From a virus: 33,241 bases of DNA. The notes beneath the pieces were generated by a model. The model made no database searches, was not told where the DNA came from, and worked only from the letters and a program-made list of their open reading frames with translations. The stretch's first letter is position 1. Every line of letters starts with the position of its first letter. The translations under genes and the position numbers were made by a program. Positions 6,046 through 14,251 of this stretch are shown in pieces. The stretch spans positions 1 to 33,241 of the IMG/VR virus record IMGVR_UViG_3300050015_000142, one strand, 5' to 3'.

Positions 6046-7582
6046 AGACAGAACATTAACCATGATACTTGAGATCGCGGGCAATAGGACGGTTGAAACA
6101 AGCGATGGTAAACACGTCGCTCGTAAACGTTTAATGGCTGATTTACTCTGGAGAGCAATTCACGAAGGCAAGATTGAGCTACCCAATGGTAAAGTCATGG
6201 ATGTTAGCCCCGACGACTGGTTTGGCATGGCGCAATTCTTATATAAGCACATTGACGGTCCGCCTGCACCTCCCTCTGATGTGTCTGACAATCAGACCGC
6301 TGAGGCGCAACCGCTCACCCTACCCGCCGATGCTATCGCCCCCTCGTTCCTAAACGTCTACCGCGACATTCGGGACCGCCGGCATACCGAATACCTGTTC
6401 TTTGGGGGACGTGGATCTACAAAGTCTAGCTTTGTCAGTCTGGTAACGATCTACCTGCTGGTCAATAACCCCGAACTTCATGCCCTTGCCTGTCGCCAGG
6501 TTGGGAATACGTTACGGGATAGTGTGTTCTCGCAGTTGCAATGGGCTATTGGTGAATTGGGGTTGTCTGACAAGTTCAAATGCACGACCAACCCGCTTGA
6601 GATTGAATACCTACCAACAAAGCAGAAAATCTATTTCCGGGGCGCCGATGACCCGTTGAAGATCAAGTCAATCAAACCGGCATTCGGCTATATCGGTATC
6701 TTGTGGTTTGAAGAGTTGGACAGTTTCCACGGCCCCGAGCAGGTGCGCTCGATTGAGCAGTCTGCCATCCGCGGTGGCGACGAAGCGTTTATATTCAAGA
6801 ACTTCAACCCGCCCCGAACGTCACAGAACTGGGCGAACAAATATGTCCAGATCCCGAAGGCGACGCAGTACCAGCACAAGAGCGATTACACGACTGTCCC
6901 CGCTGAATGGCTGGGTAAGACGTTCCTGGAAGAAGCAGAGCATTTACAGGCGGTCAACCCCGCGGCTTACGATCACGAATACCTGGGCATTGTCAACGGA
7001 ACGGGTGGCCAGGTGTTTGAAAACGTGATCATTCGCAAGATCACCGACGAAGAGATTGCACAATTCGACCGGGTAACACATGGCCTTGACTGGGGCTTCT
7101 ACCCCGACCCGGCGCATTATTCGCGGGTGCATTATGACGCAGCCAGGATGACACTCTATATCTTTGGCGAGTATCGAACATGGAAGATGTCCAACAAGGA
7201 TTTATATACTGTCCTATATGGCACGAGAGACGAGAAGGGCAAGGTCATCACAAGGGGCCTGGGCATGACGCCGGAGGATACCCTGATTTGCGATAGTGCG
7301 GAGCCCAAGAGCGTGGCTGACTTCAGGGAGTACGGCGCCTCAGCTCGTGGCGCAGAAAAGGGTCCCGAGTCAGTTAAATACAGCATGAAGTGGCTCGCGT
7401 CCTTAAAGTCCATTGTAATTGACAACGAACGTGCGCCCTATTCGGCTGAAGAGTTCTTGGATTATGAATTTGAACGCACAATTGACGGGGATCTAATTGC
7501 TGATTACCCGGACAAAAACAATCACGCAATCGATAGCGTGAGATATTCAACCAATATGATTTGGAGACGTAGAGGACAATAA
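5996..7582 (+). CDS. terL: Large terminase subunit with N-terminal DUF5681 domain
   Basis: 528 residues. Residues 1-90 match the DUF5681 signature (FRKGQSGNPNGRPHKDRT), usually found on a separate small protein. From about 115 a TerL ATPase follows: Walker A GGRGSTKS (137-144), Walker B ILWFEE (235-240) and a coupling motif FNPP near 270. The RNase H-like nuclease has candidate metal-binding Asp365 (GLDWGFYP), Asp433 (LICDSAEPKS) and Asp513 (HAIDSVRY). It pumps DNA into the prohead through the portal and cuts the concatemer. No separate small terminase is seen, so the fused domain may supply DNA recognition. Ribosome site AAAGGA precedes the ATG. Confidence 0.93.
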   Translation: MPFRKGQSGNPNGRPHKDRTLTMILEIAGNRTVETSDGKHVARKRLMADLLWRAIHEGKIELPNGKVMDVSPDDWFGMAQFLYKHIDGPPAPPSDVSDNQTAEAQPLTLPADAIAPSFLNVYRDIRDRRHTEYLFFGGRGSTKSSFVSLVTIYLLVNNPELHALACRQVGNTLRDSVFSQLQWAIGELGLSDKFKCTTNPLEIEYLPTKQKIYFRGADDPLKIKSIKPAFGYIGILWFEELDSFHGPEQVRSIEQSAIRGGDEAFIFKNFNPPRTSQNWANKYVQIPKATQYQHKSDYTTVPAEWLGKTFLEEAEHLQAVNPAAYDHEYLGIVNGTGGQVFENVIIRKITDEEIAQFDRVTHGLDWGFYPDPAHYSRVHYDAARMTLYIFGEYRTWKMSNKDLYTVLYGTRDEKGKVITRGLGMTPEDTLICDSAEPKSVADFREYGASARGAEKGPESVKYSMKWLASLKSIVIDNERAPYSAEEFLDYEFERTIDGDLIADYPDKNNHAIDSVRYSTNMIWRRRGQ

Positions 7583-7583
7583 C

Positions 7584-8108
7584 ATGACCAGACTTTTGAC
7601 GAATAACGAATATGCACAATCGGTAGTATCAGTAGACGGTGATGGAAATATTGCGATAGTGAGTAAGGGTTTTTCCATCCCCGTTACCCTAACCGTGACG
7701 AATGGTGTGTATACCATTGCGGATGTGGTGGGCGGATTGATAACCTTCGCGGGTGCTGGATCTGCGGCTGGCAAGCGAAGCATGATCCACACCATCACCC
7801 TGGCAGGCGTGGCCGCATTGGCTTACGAGTTGTGGTTCTTCGGCGCTAATATTACAACGCCTGCCGCTGACAATGCGGCTTTCACCCTGGTCGCTGCCGA
7901 TGCAGCGCAGTGCAAGGGTGTTATTCCTATCAACACAAGCGATTACTTCGCTCCTGTGTCTGCGTTCAACGTGGCGTCACTGCGAAGTGTAGGGTTTGAG
8001 TTTACCTGTGTTGCTACAACCCTATACGCCTATCTGAAAGCGGTTGCGGTTACATCGCCGGGAACAACAACCCTGACCTTGACCATCAAAGGCGAATTCA
8101 TTGATTGA
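7584..8108 (+). CDS. Putative structural protein between terminase and portal
   Basis: 174 residues, Ala/Thr/Val-rich with alternating hydrophobic pattern, no charged helices and no signal peptide: typical of beta-sandwich virion proteins. TITLAGVAALAYELWFFGANIT is the most distinctive stretch. It begins two bases after the terminase stop with an AGAGGA ribosome site, and the strong GAGGTGATT site of the portal gene follows. A similar-looking protein lies after the major capsid (13757-14230), with the same composition and with Asp/Ala turns, but I cannot show homology. Likely a head decoration protein; inferred. Confidence 0.6.
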   Translation: MTRLLTNNEYAQSVVSVDGDGNIAIVSKGFSIPVTLTVTNGVYTIADVVGGLITFAGAGSAAGKRSMIHTITLAGVAALAYELWFFGANITTPAADNAAFTLVAADAAQCKGVIPINTSDYFAPVSAFNVASLRSVGFEFTCVATTLYAYLKAVAVTSPGTTTLTLTIKGEFID

Positions 8109-8117
8109 GGTGATTAA

Positions 8118-9707
8118 ATGTTTAGTCGTATCCTCCAATGGGTAAGGGAGTGGCTTAATAAAATGTTAGATAAGGGCTCAGTCAAATCAGCTTTAGGCGT
8201 GAACGTTGTCACGTCCATTTACATGACAAATGCGCTCATGCTGTGGTCGGAGATGTATGTTGGTCGTGCCTACTGGCTCAACCAGGGTACAGCTTACGGC
8301 AGCGGCAACGGTGGCGAGAACATCCGTGATATTCGTTCCCTCAACCTGCCCGCTGCGATTGCAGGTGAGATTGCCAGGGCCGTGACCATTGAGTTAAAGG
8401 TTGAAGTCAGCGGCGGGGCGCGTGGCGACTATCTGCAAGAACAGATCGAAGAGGTCGTGGATAAACTGCGCCAACAGGTAGAGTACGGATGCGCAAAGGG
8501 CGGTTTGATGGTCAAGCCTTATATTAACGGAAAGAATATCAGTGTGGATTATATTCAGGCTGACCAGTTCTACCCCATCGCGTTTGACGCCAACGGGCGC
8601 ATCACCTCTTGTGTATTCAGTGATCAGCGCACCATCGGTGACAAATACTATACCCGCCTTGAATACCATGCCATGATGCCGGACGGGTGCAGCATCCGCA
8701 ACCAGGCATTTAGAAGTCAATCACTTGGCACACTAGGAATGCCCTGTGCTTTGTCCGAGGTGGATGACTGGAAAGATATACAAGAAGAGGCGACTATCAC
8801 CGGGATTGATAAGCCACTCTTTGCATACTTTCGCTTCCCACTAGCTAACAACATCGATCCGACTTCACCTCTGGGCGTTTCGTGCTACTCGAGAGCAGTG
8901 GAGTTAATCGAAAGCGCTGATACACAATGGGGTGATTTGCTTTGGGAATTTGAAAGCGGCAAGCGGGCGCTGTACGTAGATACCCTCGCTTTTGGCAAGG
9001 ATAAGAACGGCAAGGCGATACTGCCTAACAAGCGTCTTTACCGGACGATCGAGCCAAACGATACGACTGCAAATATGTTTGAGGAATGGTCGCCAACCCT
9101 GCGCGAGCAGAACATCATTGCCGGGTTAGATGCAATCCTCCAAAAGATCGAGTTTGTTTGTGGACTGGCATCGGGAACGCTTTGTACTGATACCCACGGC
9201 GATACGGTCCGCACGGCAACGGAGATCAAGATTACCAAACAGCGCACCTATGCCACGATCACGGATACGCAAAAGGCACTTGAGGACGCACTCGAACAAT
9301 TACTCTGGGCTATGGATACGTGGGCGACTATCGGCAAACTCGCGCCTGCCGGAAAGTACGAGGCCGTCTATGATTGGGACGATTCGGTAGTCACAGATCA
9401 TGACGTGCAACTTTCGCAGGATATGCAAGTAACGACCGCTGGATTGATGGCAAAGTATGAGTTCAGGATGCGAAACTATGGTGAGACAGAGACAATTGCC
9501 CGGCAGATGGTTGCTGAGATCCAACGGGAACAGCAGCAGGAGATGAGTTTATTCGCTCCTTCCCCGGGCACAGGTGGGGCCGCGGGAGCGGGGAGTCCTG
9601 GTTCTGCAAATGACCCATTGGCCAAAAAAGAACAGGCGGCGATGGAGCAGGTGGTAGCACCCAGACCAACACCGATACGGATAAGTAGGATTATAGCGGA
9701 TCAATAA
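8118..9707 (+). CDS. Portal protein (SPP1 Gp6-like)
   Basis: 529 residues, a normal length for SPP1-type portals. Visible features are the N-terminal WSEMYVGRAYWLN region, the LNLPAAIAGEIARAVTIEL clip/wing helix, an YIQADQFYPIAFDANGRI strand pair, the EEWSPTLREQNIIAGLDAIL stem helix and the TATEIKITKQRTYATITDTQ helix typical of the family. It forms the dodecameric ring through which TerL packages DNA and to which connectors bind. The C-terminal 60 residues are Gly/Pro/Ala-rich and disordered. Ribosome site GAGGTGATT is near consensus, consistent with strong expression. Followed by a 58-residue coupled protein. Confidence 0.9.
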   Translation: MFSRILQWVREWLNKMLDKGSVKSALGVNVVTSIYMTNALMLWSEMYVGRAYWLNQGTAYGSGNGGENIRDIRSLNLPAAIAGEIARAVTIELKVEVSGGARGDYLQEQIEEVVDKLRQQVEYGCAKGGLMVKPYINGKNISVDYIQADQFYPIAFDANGRITSCVFSDQRTIGDKYYTRLEYHAMMPDGCSIRNQAFRSQSLGTLGMPCALSEVDDWKDIQEEATITGIDKPLFAYFRFPLANNIDPTSPLGVSCYSRAVELIESADTQWGDLLWEFESGKRALYVDTLAFGKDKNGKAILPNKRLYRTIEPNDTTANMFEEWSPTLREQNIIAGLDAILQKIEFVCGLASGTLCTDTHGDTVRTATEIKITKQRTYATITDTQKALEDALEQLLWAMDTWATIGKLAPAGKYEAVYDWDDSVVTDHDVQLSQDMQVTTAGLMAKYEFRMRNYGETETIARQMVAEIQREQQQEMSLFAPSPGTGGAAGAGSPGSANDPLAKKEQAAMEQVVAPRPTPIRISRIIADQ

Positions 9708-9716
9708 GGAGTTTCT

Positions 9717-9893
9717 ATGGACGCAACAGTAAATGCGGCACGCAAGGGAGCGGGCTTACCGCCAATGAGCAAACAGCAGCAGATGGATGAACTCAAAAAA
9801 CAGATGAAAGACCCGAAGTTGACCGACGCAGAACGCGCTGCAATTCAGAAGAAAATGGATGAGTTGATGAAAGAAATGAATAAAGGAAAGTAA
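9717..9893 (+). CDS. Small charged coiled-coil protein
   Basis: 58 residues from ATG 9717, preceded by AAGGAG. The sequence is almost entirely helix-forming and Lys/Met/Gln-rich (MSKQQQMDELKKQMKD, then QKKMDELMKEMNKGK). Its TAA shares a base with the ATG of the next gene (TAATG at 9891-9895), so translation is coupled. Placed between portal and minor capsid genes, it could be a small assembly chaperone or internal head protein. Not recognised. Confidence 0.6.
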   Translation: MDATVNAARKGAGLPPMSKQQQMDELKKQMKDPKLTDAERAAIQKKMDELMKEMNKGK

Positions 9894-10999
9894 TGCTTAC
9901 GGCGGCGCAGTTCGATTCTTTATCAACCCCGATTGTCGATCTCTACGAGACATACAATCAATCCGTAATTAACGATATTGCGCGGCGTCTTGTTAAATTA
10001 AACATGACAAGTACGGCGGCCTGGCAAATGCAACGGCTCACAGAGAGTGGGAAAGTCTACGAAAAGGCGCTGGAAGAATTATCCCGATTGACCGGAAAGA
10101 GTGAAGCAACTTTACGCAAACTGTTTGAGGATGCCGGTGTAAAAGCAATCCGTTTTGACGATGCAATCTATAAGGCGGCTGGACTTAATCCAATTCCCTT
10201 GAATCTATCGCCATCAATGTTGAATGTTCTTTTGGCGGGGCTGCGCAAAACAAATGCAGTCATGCGCAATCTAACTATGACCACCGCGCTGACTGGACAA
10301 CAGGCGTTTGTCAATGCGGCGGACTTGGCTTATATGCAAGTGTCGTCAGGTGCAATGAGTTATGACCAGGCAGTCCGGGCAGCAGTCAAGCAAGTGGCGG
10401 CAGATGGGTTATCGATGATCCAATACGGTGGGAAAGCTGACCAATTGGATGTGAGCATGAGGCGTACCGTTCTAACAGGGGTGGCCCAGACCACCGGCAA
10501 TCTTACAATGGCGCGGGCCGATGAAATGGGTACGGATCTGGTTCAGACAAGCGCACACGCGGGCGCACGACCCACCCATGAGGTATGGCAGGGCAAGGTA
10601 TTCAGTCGGTCGGGAACTAACCCCAAGTATCCAGACTTTGTGTCATCAACTGATTACGGGTCGGTCACTGGTTTATGTGGAATAAATTGTAGGCATTCAT
10701 TTTACCCATTCTTTGAGGGATTGTCCGAGAACGCCTACAGCCAGGAAGCCTTGAATAACGACTATAACGGTCAAACTGTTACTTACCAGGGAAATGAAAT
10801 CGACCAATATAAGGCATCACAGATACAACGGTCGATTGAAGTCAAGATCAGGGATTTCAAGCGCCAGGTAGGGGCGCTTGACGCAGCCGGGTTGGATAAT
10901 TCAGCGGAGACGGCCAAAGTTTCTGCATGGCAGGCGCAGATGCGTGACTTCATTCGTCAGACCGATTTGCAGCGGCAAAGGGTCAGGGAACAGATATGA
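9893..10999 (+). CDS. Phage minor capsid protein 2 (head morphogenesis)
   Basis: 368 residues. The C-terminal half shows the signature of the minor capsid protein 2 family: DLVQTSAHAGARPTHEVWQ, GKVFSRSG, then GLCGINCRHSFYPFFEG, which supplies a His/Cys cluster around the conserved arm. The N-terminal half is helical (IARRLVKLNMTSTAAWQMQRL), as in portal-associated head morphogenesis proteins. It is thought to sit inside or at the portal vertex during prohead assembly. The next gene on the + strand is more than 700 bases away, because an accessory island intervenes. Confidence 0.85.
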   Translation: MLTAAQFDSLSTPIVDLYETYNQSVINDIARRLVKLNMTSTAAWQMQRLTESGKVYEKALEELSRLTGKSEATLRKLFEDAGVKAIRFDDAIYKAAGLNPIPLNLSPSMLNVLLAGLRKTNAVMRNLTMTTALTGQQAFVNAADLAYMQVSSGAMSYDQAVRAAVKQVAADGLSMIQYGGKADQLDVSMRRTVLTGVAQTTGNLTMARADEMGTDLVQTSAHAGARPTHEVWQGKVFSRSGTNPKYPDFVSSTDYGSVTGLCGINCRHSFYPFFEGLSENAYSQEALNNDYNGQTVTYQGNEIDQYKASQIQRSIEVKIRDFKRQVGALDAAGLDNSAETAKVSAWQAQMRDFIRQTDLQRQRVREQI

Positions 11000-11001
11000 G
11001 A

Positions 11002-11397
11002 TTACAACAATCCCAGTACAACCTCGCGCATCTTCTCAGAGTTCTTTCCACTGATAATCGGTATTTCGCGCAATGTACCATCGGTGAGGGTTAACTCAAC
11101 GTGTCTGCCCCAACCTTTCAAGTTGATGCCAGTAATGTTCCTTATCAGGATATCCGATTTCTTGGGGAAGGCCAGAGCCATCGTGCCACCTCGTTTATCC
11201 ACGATGGAAATCCGGTTAGGGTATACCTCCAGGATGAACAAACCGAAGTTATTATATTTGAAAAGCGGGATCAATGGATCAGGCGGCTTTGGAATAGTTA
11301 TCACTGGCGGCTTGATGACTTCTTGCGGAGCGCCACAACTTGGGCATGTTTGGGCATCATCTTTCATTCCACGATTGCAATATCGACAGGTTTTCAT
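11002..11397 (-). CDS. Zinc-ribbon protein with PH-like domain, on reverse strand (moron)
   Basis: 131 residues. An N-terminal zinc ribbon uses C4-x2-C7 and C18-x2-C21 (CRYCNRGMKDDAQTCPSCGA). A proline-rich linker follows, then a beta-rich domain (ISIVDKRGGTMALAFPKK, ITGINLKGWGRHVELTLTDG, REIPI, SEKMREVVLGLL) resembling bacterial PH-like or SHOCT-associated folds. It lies opposite to all surrounding late genes, two bases from the end of the minor capsid gene, with its own AAAGGA site and a TATAAT box upstream. That is the layout of a moron: an autonomous gene expressed apart from the late operon, often a host-altering or exclusion factor. Function unknown. Confidence 0.75.
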   Translation of the reverse strand: MKTCRYCNRGMKDDAQTCPSCGAPQEVIKPPVITIPKPPDPLIPLFKYNNFGLFILEVYPNRISIVDKRGGTMALAFPKKSDILIRNITGINLKGWGRHVELTLTDGTLREIPIISGKNSEKMREVVLGLL

Positions 11398-11440
11398 AGG
11401 TTAATCCTTTGTGAAAGAATAAAATTATTGCAACACAATT

Positions 11441-11446
11441 ATTATA
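11441..11446 (-). promoter_or_regulatory. -10 box of the moron promoter
   Basis: Reverse strand reads TATAAT here, 44 bases before the ATG at 11397. The -35 region 16-18 bases further up is poor. The surrounding 11.40-11.64 kb stretch is AT-rich, so one hexamer match is moderate evidence only. Confidence 0.4.
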
Positions 11447-11477
11447 GCGTTTATTGCCAGTCGGGAGCATAGATTAT

Positions 11478-11594
11478 ATGAGTATTGAGATGCGTTCATT
11501 CCTGATGTTACTCTACTCATTCTGCAAGCAGTATATTTCATGGTATGAAACGCAGATCAAGGTGAAATGTAACATTCAAAGGCAAGAGGTGTAA
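11478..11594 (+). CDS. Possible 38-residue peptide
   Basis: An ATG at 11478 opens a 38-codon frame ending TAA 11594 (MSIEMRSFLMLLYSF, CKQYISWYETQIKVKCNIQRQEV). The product has an amphipathic start and a basic end. No convincing ribosome site precedes it, and it lies between the moron and the next promoter, so it may be a chance frame or a remnant of the interrupted late-gene region. Confidence 0.25.
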   Translation: MSIEMRSFLMLLYSFCKQYISWYETQIKVKCNIQRQEV

Positions 11595-11598
11595 ATAG

Positions 11599-11626
11599 TT
11601 GCATTATTTCACAAATGGTATATAAT
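11599..11626 (+). promoter_or_regulatory. Sigma70-type promoter upstream of structured leader and HNH gene
   Basis: TTGCAT (11599-11604), a 16-base spacer and a perfect TATAAT (11621-11626), with a TGG just ahead of the -10 region. Transcription would start near 11633 and run into the hairpin leader at 11644-11734. Confidence 0.6.
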
Positions 11627-11632
11627 AAGTGT

Positions 11633-11734
11633 GTTACAGCGTCATGCTTTCGGGCAGGGCGCGGCATAAACGAGTGGGACGTGAAAACGCCACGCTTTAC
11701 CAGATTAGAACCTGGCAGAGCGCGGCGTTTTTTT
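11633..11734 (+). ncRNA. Structured attenuator-like leader RNA upstream of endonuclease VII gene
   Basis: About 100 bases between the promoter and the HNH start fold into ordered elements. ATGC (11644-11647) can pair with GCAT (11664-11667). GTGG-GA-CGT (11674-11682) pairs with ACG-CCAC (11687-11693) around a GAAA tetraloop with a two-base bulge. Bases 11687-11703 pair with 11712-11728 as a 17-position stem with two A-C mismatches, followed by seven T. The second and third hairpins share 11687-11693 and exclude one another, as in attenuators and riboswitches. A 14-base direct repeat (11652-11665 and 11713-11726, 12 matches) could also exchange pairing partners. No known RNA family fits. Confidence 0.5.
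11687..11734 (+). terminator. Intrinsic terminator ahead of HNH gene
   Basis: The stem 11687-11703 with 11712-11728 has an 8-base loop and two A-C mismatches, and is followed by TTTTTTT (11728-11734). It stands 12 bases before the HNH start codon, so full-length transcription of that gene requires read-through. Confidence 0.7.
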
Positions 11735-11746
11735 GTTGAGGAGTAA

Positions 11747-12256
11747 ATGGAACAAACTCGAAGATGTAAGCGTTGTGGTCAAGAAAAAATACTAGACGAA
11801 TTTCAACCAGGGTCTTGGGACCCTGGGAATAAGGTGATATGTGCTGAATATCACAAGAATCCCCTGATTGAAATCCGTTGGTGTGTTTCCTGCCAAGAGA
11901 TGCCCCCCGTGTATCAATTGTCCGAAAAGGTAGATGTATCAACGCTGGAATCTAAGGGTAAGTATTTGAAGAGAACATACGAGATATCGCTTAAAAGATA
12001 CGAGGAATTATTCCAGGCTCAATTTGGAGTTTGTGCAATATGTCATAAACCCCCTACAGAAGAAAAGCCTTTTTTGGTTGTAGATCATGACCATGAAACT
12101 GGAAAAGTCAGAGGATTACTCTGCAACAAGTGCAACATGGCAATAGGATTATTTGATGACTTGACGGATAACTTACGCTCCGCAGTCAGATATTTGAACA
12201 CCAGTCATGCTGAAGACTTAAAAAACAGCAGTCCTGATGGCGGAGAGGCCATCTAA
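11747..12256 (+). CDS. HNH homing endonuclease, recombination endonuclease VII type
   Basis: 169 residues. The C-terminal half is the endonuclease VII fold: zinc ligands C96-x2-C99 and C126-x2-C129 flank VVDHDHETGKVRGLLC, with catalytic DHDH at 113-116. The N-terminal part is a zinc ribbon (C7-x2-C10, C46-x2-C49) replacing the usual basic helix. Such stand-alone genes are mobile and cut alleles lacking them. Ribosome site GAGGAG is close to the ATG. The gene is AT-rich compared with the scaffold gene next to it, and sits in an accessory island between minor capsid and scaffold. A relative lies at 30057-30611. Confidence 0.9.
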   Translation: MEQTRRCKRCGQEKILDEFQPGSWDPGNKVICAEYHKNPLIEIRWCVSCQEMPPVYQLSEKVDVSTLESKGKYLKRTYEISLKRYEELFQAQFGVCAICHKPPTEEKPFLVVDHDHETGKVRGLLCNKCNMAIGLFDDLTDNLRSAVRYLNTSHAEDLKNSSPDGGEAI

Positions 12257-12299
12257 AAGATTTTCTTTAGACAGCACGTATAGACAGGAGAACAGGATC

Positions 12300-12854
12300 A
12301 TGAACAAAAAGGAATTAGTTGCTCTCGGAGTTTCAGAAGAAGTTGCAGACCAGATCGTTGTTCTGCATGGTAAGGACATCGAATCGCATAAAGCGAAACT
12401 TGCCACAGCACAGGCTGAAGTTGACGGACTGAAAGGTCAGTTGACTGAGGCCGGGACCGCCATCGAGGGCTTCAAAAAGCTGGACGTGGAAGGCGTAAAG
12501 AAAAGCGCCGATGAGTGGAAGACCAAATACGACCAAGCAACTGCCGACGCCGTGAAACAGGTCTCCTCGCTCAAGTTCGATCATGCACTTGAAAGCGCCC
12601 TAACCGGCGCAAAAGTCAGGGATATGGTATCGGTCAAGGCCCATCTTAAGGCCGACGCGCTCAAGCTCAACGAGGACGGTTCAATCTTGGGCCTGAAAGA
12701 GCAACTCGATACACTCAAATCTTCAAAGGACTTCCTGTTCGAAAGCGACACACCCACCCCTAGGATCGTTTCTGGGGGGCAAAACAGATCAGTTCTTGGT
12801 GATTCGGTAGTAGACGCGGCTCGAAAGGCCGCAGGACTGCCACCCGCCAAATAA
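12300..12854 (+). CDS. Scaffold protein (phage GP20-like)
   Basis: 184 residues from ATG 12300, behind an AGGAG site; an ATG at 12237 in the same frame lies inside the HNH gene. The N-terminal half is a long charged coiled coil (SHKAKLATAQAEVDGLKGQL). The C-terminal half has the conserved pattern of the GP20 scaffold family: FDHALESALTGAKVRDMVSV, KADALKLNEDGSILGLKEQL, then KDFLFES. It directs prohead assembly of the major capsid protein, encoded immediately downstream, and is lost before packaging. Confidence 0.85.
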   Translation: MNKKELVALGVSEEVADQIVVLHGKDIESHKAKLATAQAEVDGLKGQLTEAGTAIEGFKKLDVEGVKKSADEWKTKYDQATADAVKQVSSLKFDHALESALTGAKVRDMVSVKAHLKADALKLNEDGSILGLKEQLDTLKSSKDFLFESDTPTPRIVSGGQNRSVLGDSVVDAARKAAGLPPAK

Positions 12855-12866
12855 GGAAAATAAGTA

Positions 12867-13745
12867 ATGGCAAACTCAATTGCTTTAGTTACCAAATTTA
12901 TGCCCATCCTGGATGAGGTTTACAAGGTTGCGTCCTTGACTGCTCGGATGGATTCTCCCACCAAACCCGTTAATTTTGGTGGGGCGAATGTCGTGGAAGT
13001 GTTTAAAACTTCCGTTGTTGGCCTAGGGACTTATTCCCGTGCGACCGGTTACCCTAAAGGCGACGTGACCGCTACATGGGAAGCGCTGACCCTGGCGGCT
13101 ACTCGTGGCCGTGAGTTCTCGATTGACCGCATGGATGATGAAGAGAGCCTGGGAATGGCTTTCGGCACCCTGGCGGGTGAGTTCATTCGCACCCAGGTGG
13201 CTCCCGAAATTGATGCCTACCGGTTCGCGAAGTACGCCTCTACGGCCAGTGTTCTTACCACCACCGGCGCTGTTCTGACCACCTCAACTGTTCTGGCCGC
13301 TCTCGATGCTGCAAATGCGGCAATGGATGCAGTAGAAGTTCCACCCGAAGGGCGTCTAATCTTTGTGTCCGGTCCCGTCAATCGGATGCTACGGGCTTCG
13401 ATCACCCGTATGCTGGGCAATGATGGCTCTGTAGATCGGCGCGTTCAGACCCTGGATACAAACTCTATTATCCCGGTGCCTCAGACTCGGTTCTATACGA
13501 CCTGCACGCTGGACGCTGGCAGTTCTACGTCCGCTGGCGGATATGCTAATGCTGGCAAGATCATCAACTTTATGATCATCCACCCCCCGGCTGTTATCCA
13601 GGCGACCAAACTCGCTCAGTTGAAAATCTTCGATCCTGAGATCAACCAGTCCATGGACGCCTACAAGCTCCAATACCGGATCTACCACGACGCGTTTGTC
13701 CTCGACAACCACGTCAACGGTGTTTACGTGCACACGACAACTTAA
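12867..13745 (+). CDS. Major capsid protein (HK97 fold)
   Basis: 292 residues, a usual length for a small HK97-fold capsid protein. It follows the scaffold gene. Features are an N-arm rich in hydrophobics (VTKFMPILDEVYKVASLTAR), an E-loop region (VVEVFKTSVVGLGTYSRATG), a spine-helix segment (SLGMAFGTLAGEFIRTQVAP) and an A-domain with GRLIFVSGPVNRMLRASI and IIHPPAVIQATKLAQLKIFD. No N-terminal protease-delta domain of its own is visible, consistent with a separate scaffold. It forms the hexamers and pentamers of the head. Confidence 0.88.
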   Translation: MANSIALVTKFMPILDEVYKVASLTARMDSPTKPVNFGGANVVEVFKTSVVGLGTYSRATGYPKGDVTATWEALTLAATRGREFSIDRMDDEESLGMAFGTLAGEFIRTQVAPEIDAYRFAKYASTASVLTTTGAVLTTSTVLAALDAANAAMDAVEVPPEGRLIFVSGPVNRMLRASITRMLGNDGSVDRRVQTLDTNSIIPVPQTRFYTTCTLDAGSSTSAGGYANAGKIINFMIIHPPAVIQATKLAQLKIFDPEINQSMDAYKLQYRIYHDAFVLDNHVNGVYVHTTT

Positions 13746-13756
13746 GGAGCGATCTA

Positions 13757-14230
13757 ATGCCTAAACAAAATCTAGTCGGAATAGATTGGCTCCAAAAACT
13801 AAATTGTGCCTTTGGCGGAGATGTTGGATTAGGGAGCTTACAAGTGGCGCGGTTCCTCTTCGATACGGGCGCGGTAGCCAATCGCACCGTTGCCGCACAT
13901 GGAACAGGCGTAACCCTTCCAGCCAGTGCGATTGTTGTCGGCGGGTTTCTCGAAGTGCATACTTTGTTCACGTCGGCAAGCACCAACACCGGCACGATTG
14001 CGATCAGCGTTGAGAATACCAATGATATTCAAACCGCCGTAGCTGTGAGCGGTGCACCCTATTCATCGATTGGCCGCAAGGCAATTGTGCCGAAGGCAAA
14101 TACTCCCGAAAGTACCGCGGTAAAAACGACCGTACCCAGGGAAATTACTTGCACGGTTGCTGTGGCAGCGTTAACCGCCGGCGTATTGACCGGTTATCTA
14201 TACTTTGTTGAGAGCCTTGCCTCGGCATAG
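13757..14230 (+). CDS. Putative head decoration / structural protein
   Basis: 157 residues, beta-rich and almost free of charged helices. Recognisable stretches are VARFLFDTGAVANRTVAAHG, VGGFLEVHTLFTSASTNTGT and LTAGVLTGYLYFVESLA. It is placed directly after the major capsid with a short gap and its own ribosome site (AAGGAG). A capsid-decorating or head-fibre function fits this location. The composition resembles the protein at 7584-8108; no direct homology can be shown by eye. Confidence 0.6.
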   Translation: MPKQNLVGIDWLQKLNCAFGGDVGLGSLQVARFLFDTGAVANRTVAAHGTGVTLPASAIVVGGFLEVHTLFTSASTNTGTIAISVENTNDIQTAVAVSGAPYSSIGRKAIVPKANTPESTAVKTTVPREITCTVAVAALTAGVLTGYLYFVESLASA

Positions 14231-14251
14231 TGAGAACTAAGGAGTAATGAA

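Noticed and set aside
11660-11700. Cyclic di-GMP (GEMM) riboswitch, because of GAGTGGGACG
   Set aside because: The following GCAAAGCC and the tetraloop receptor arm are not present; the match is limited to a short run.
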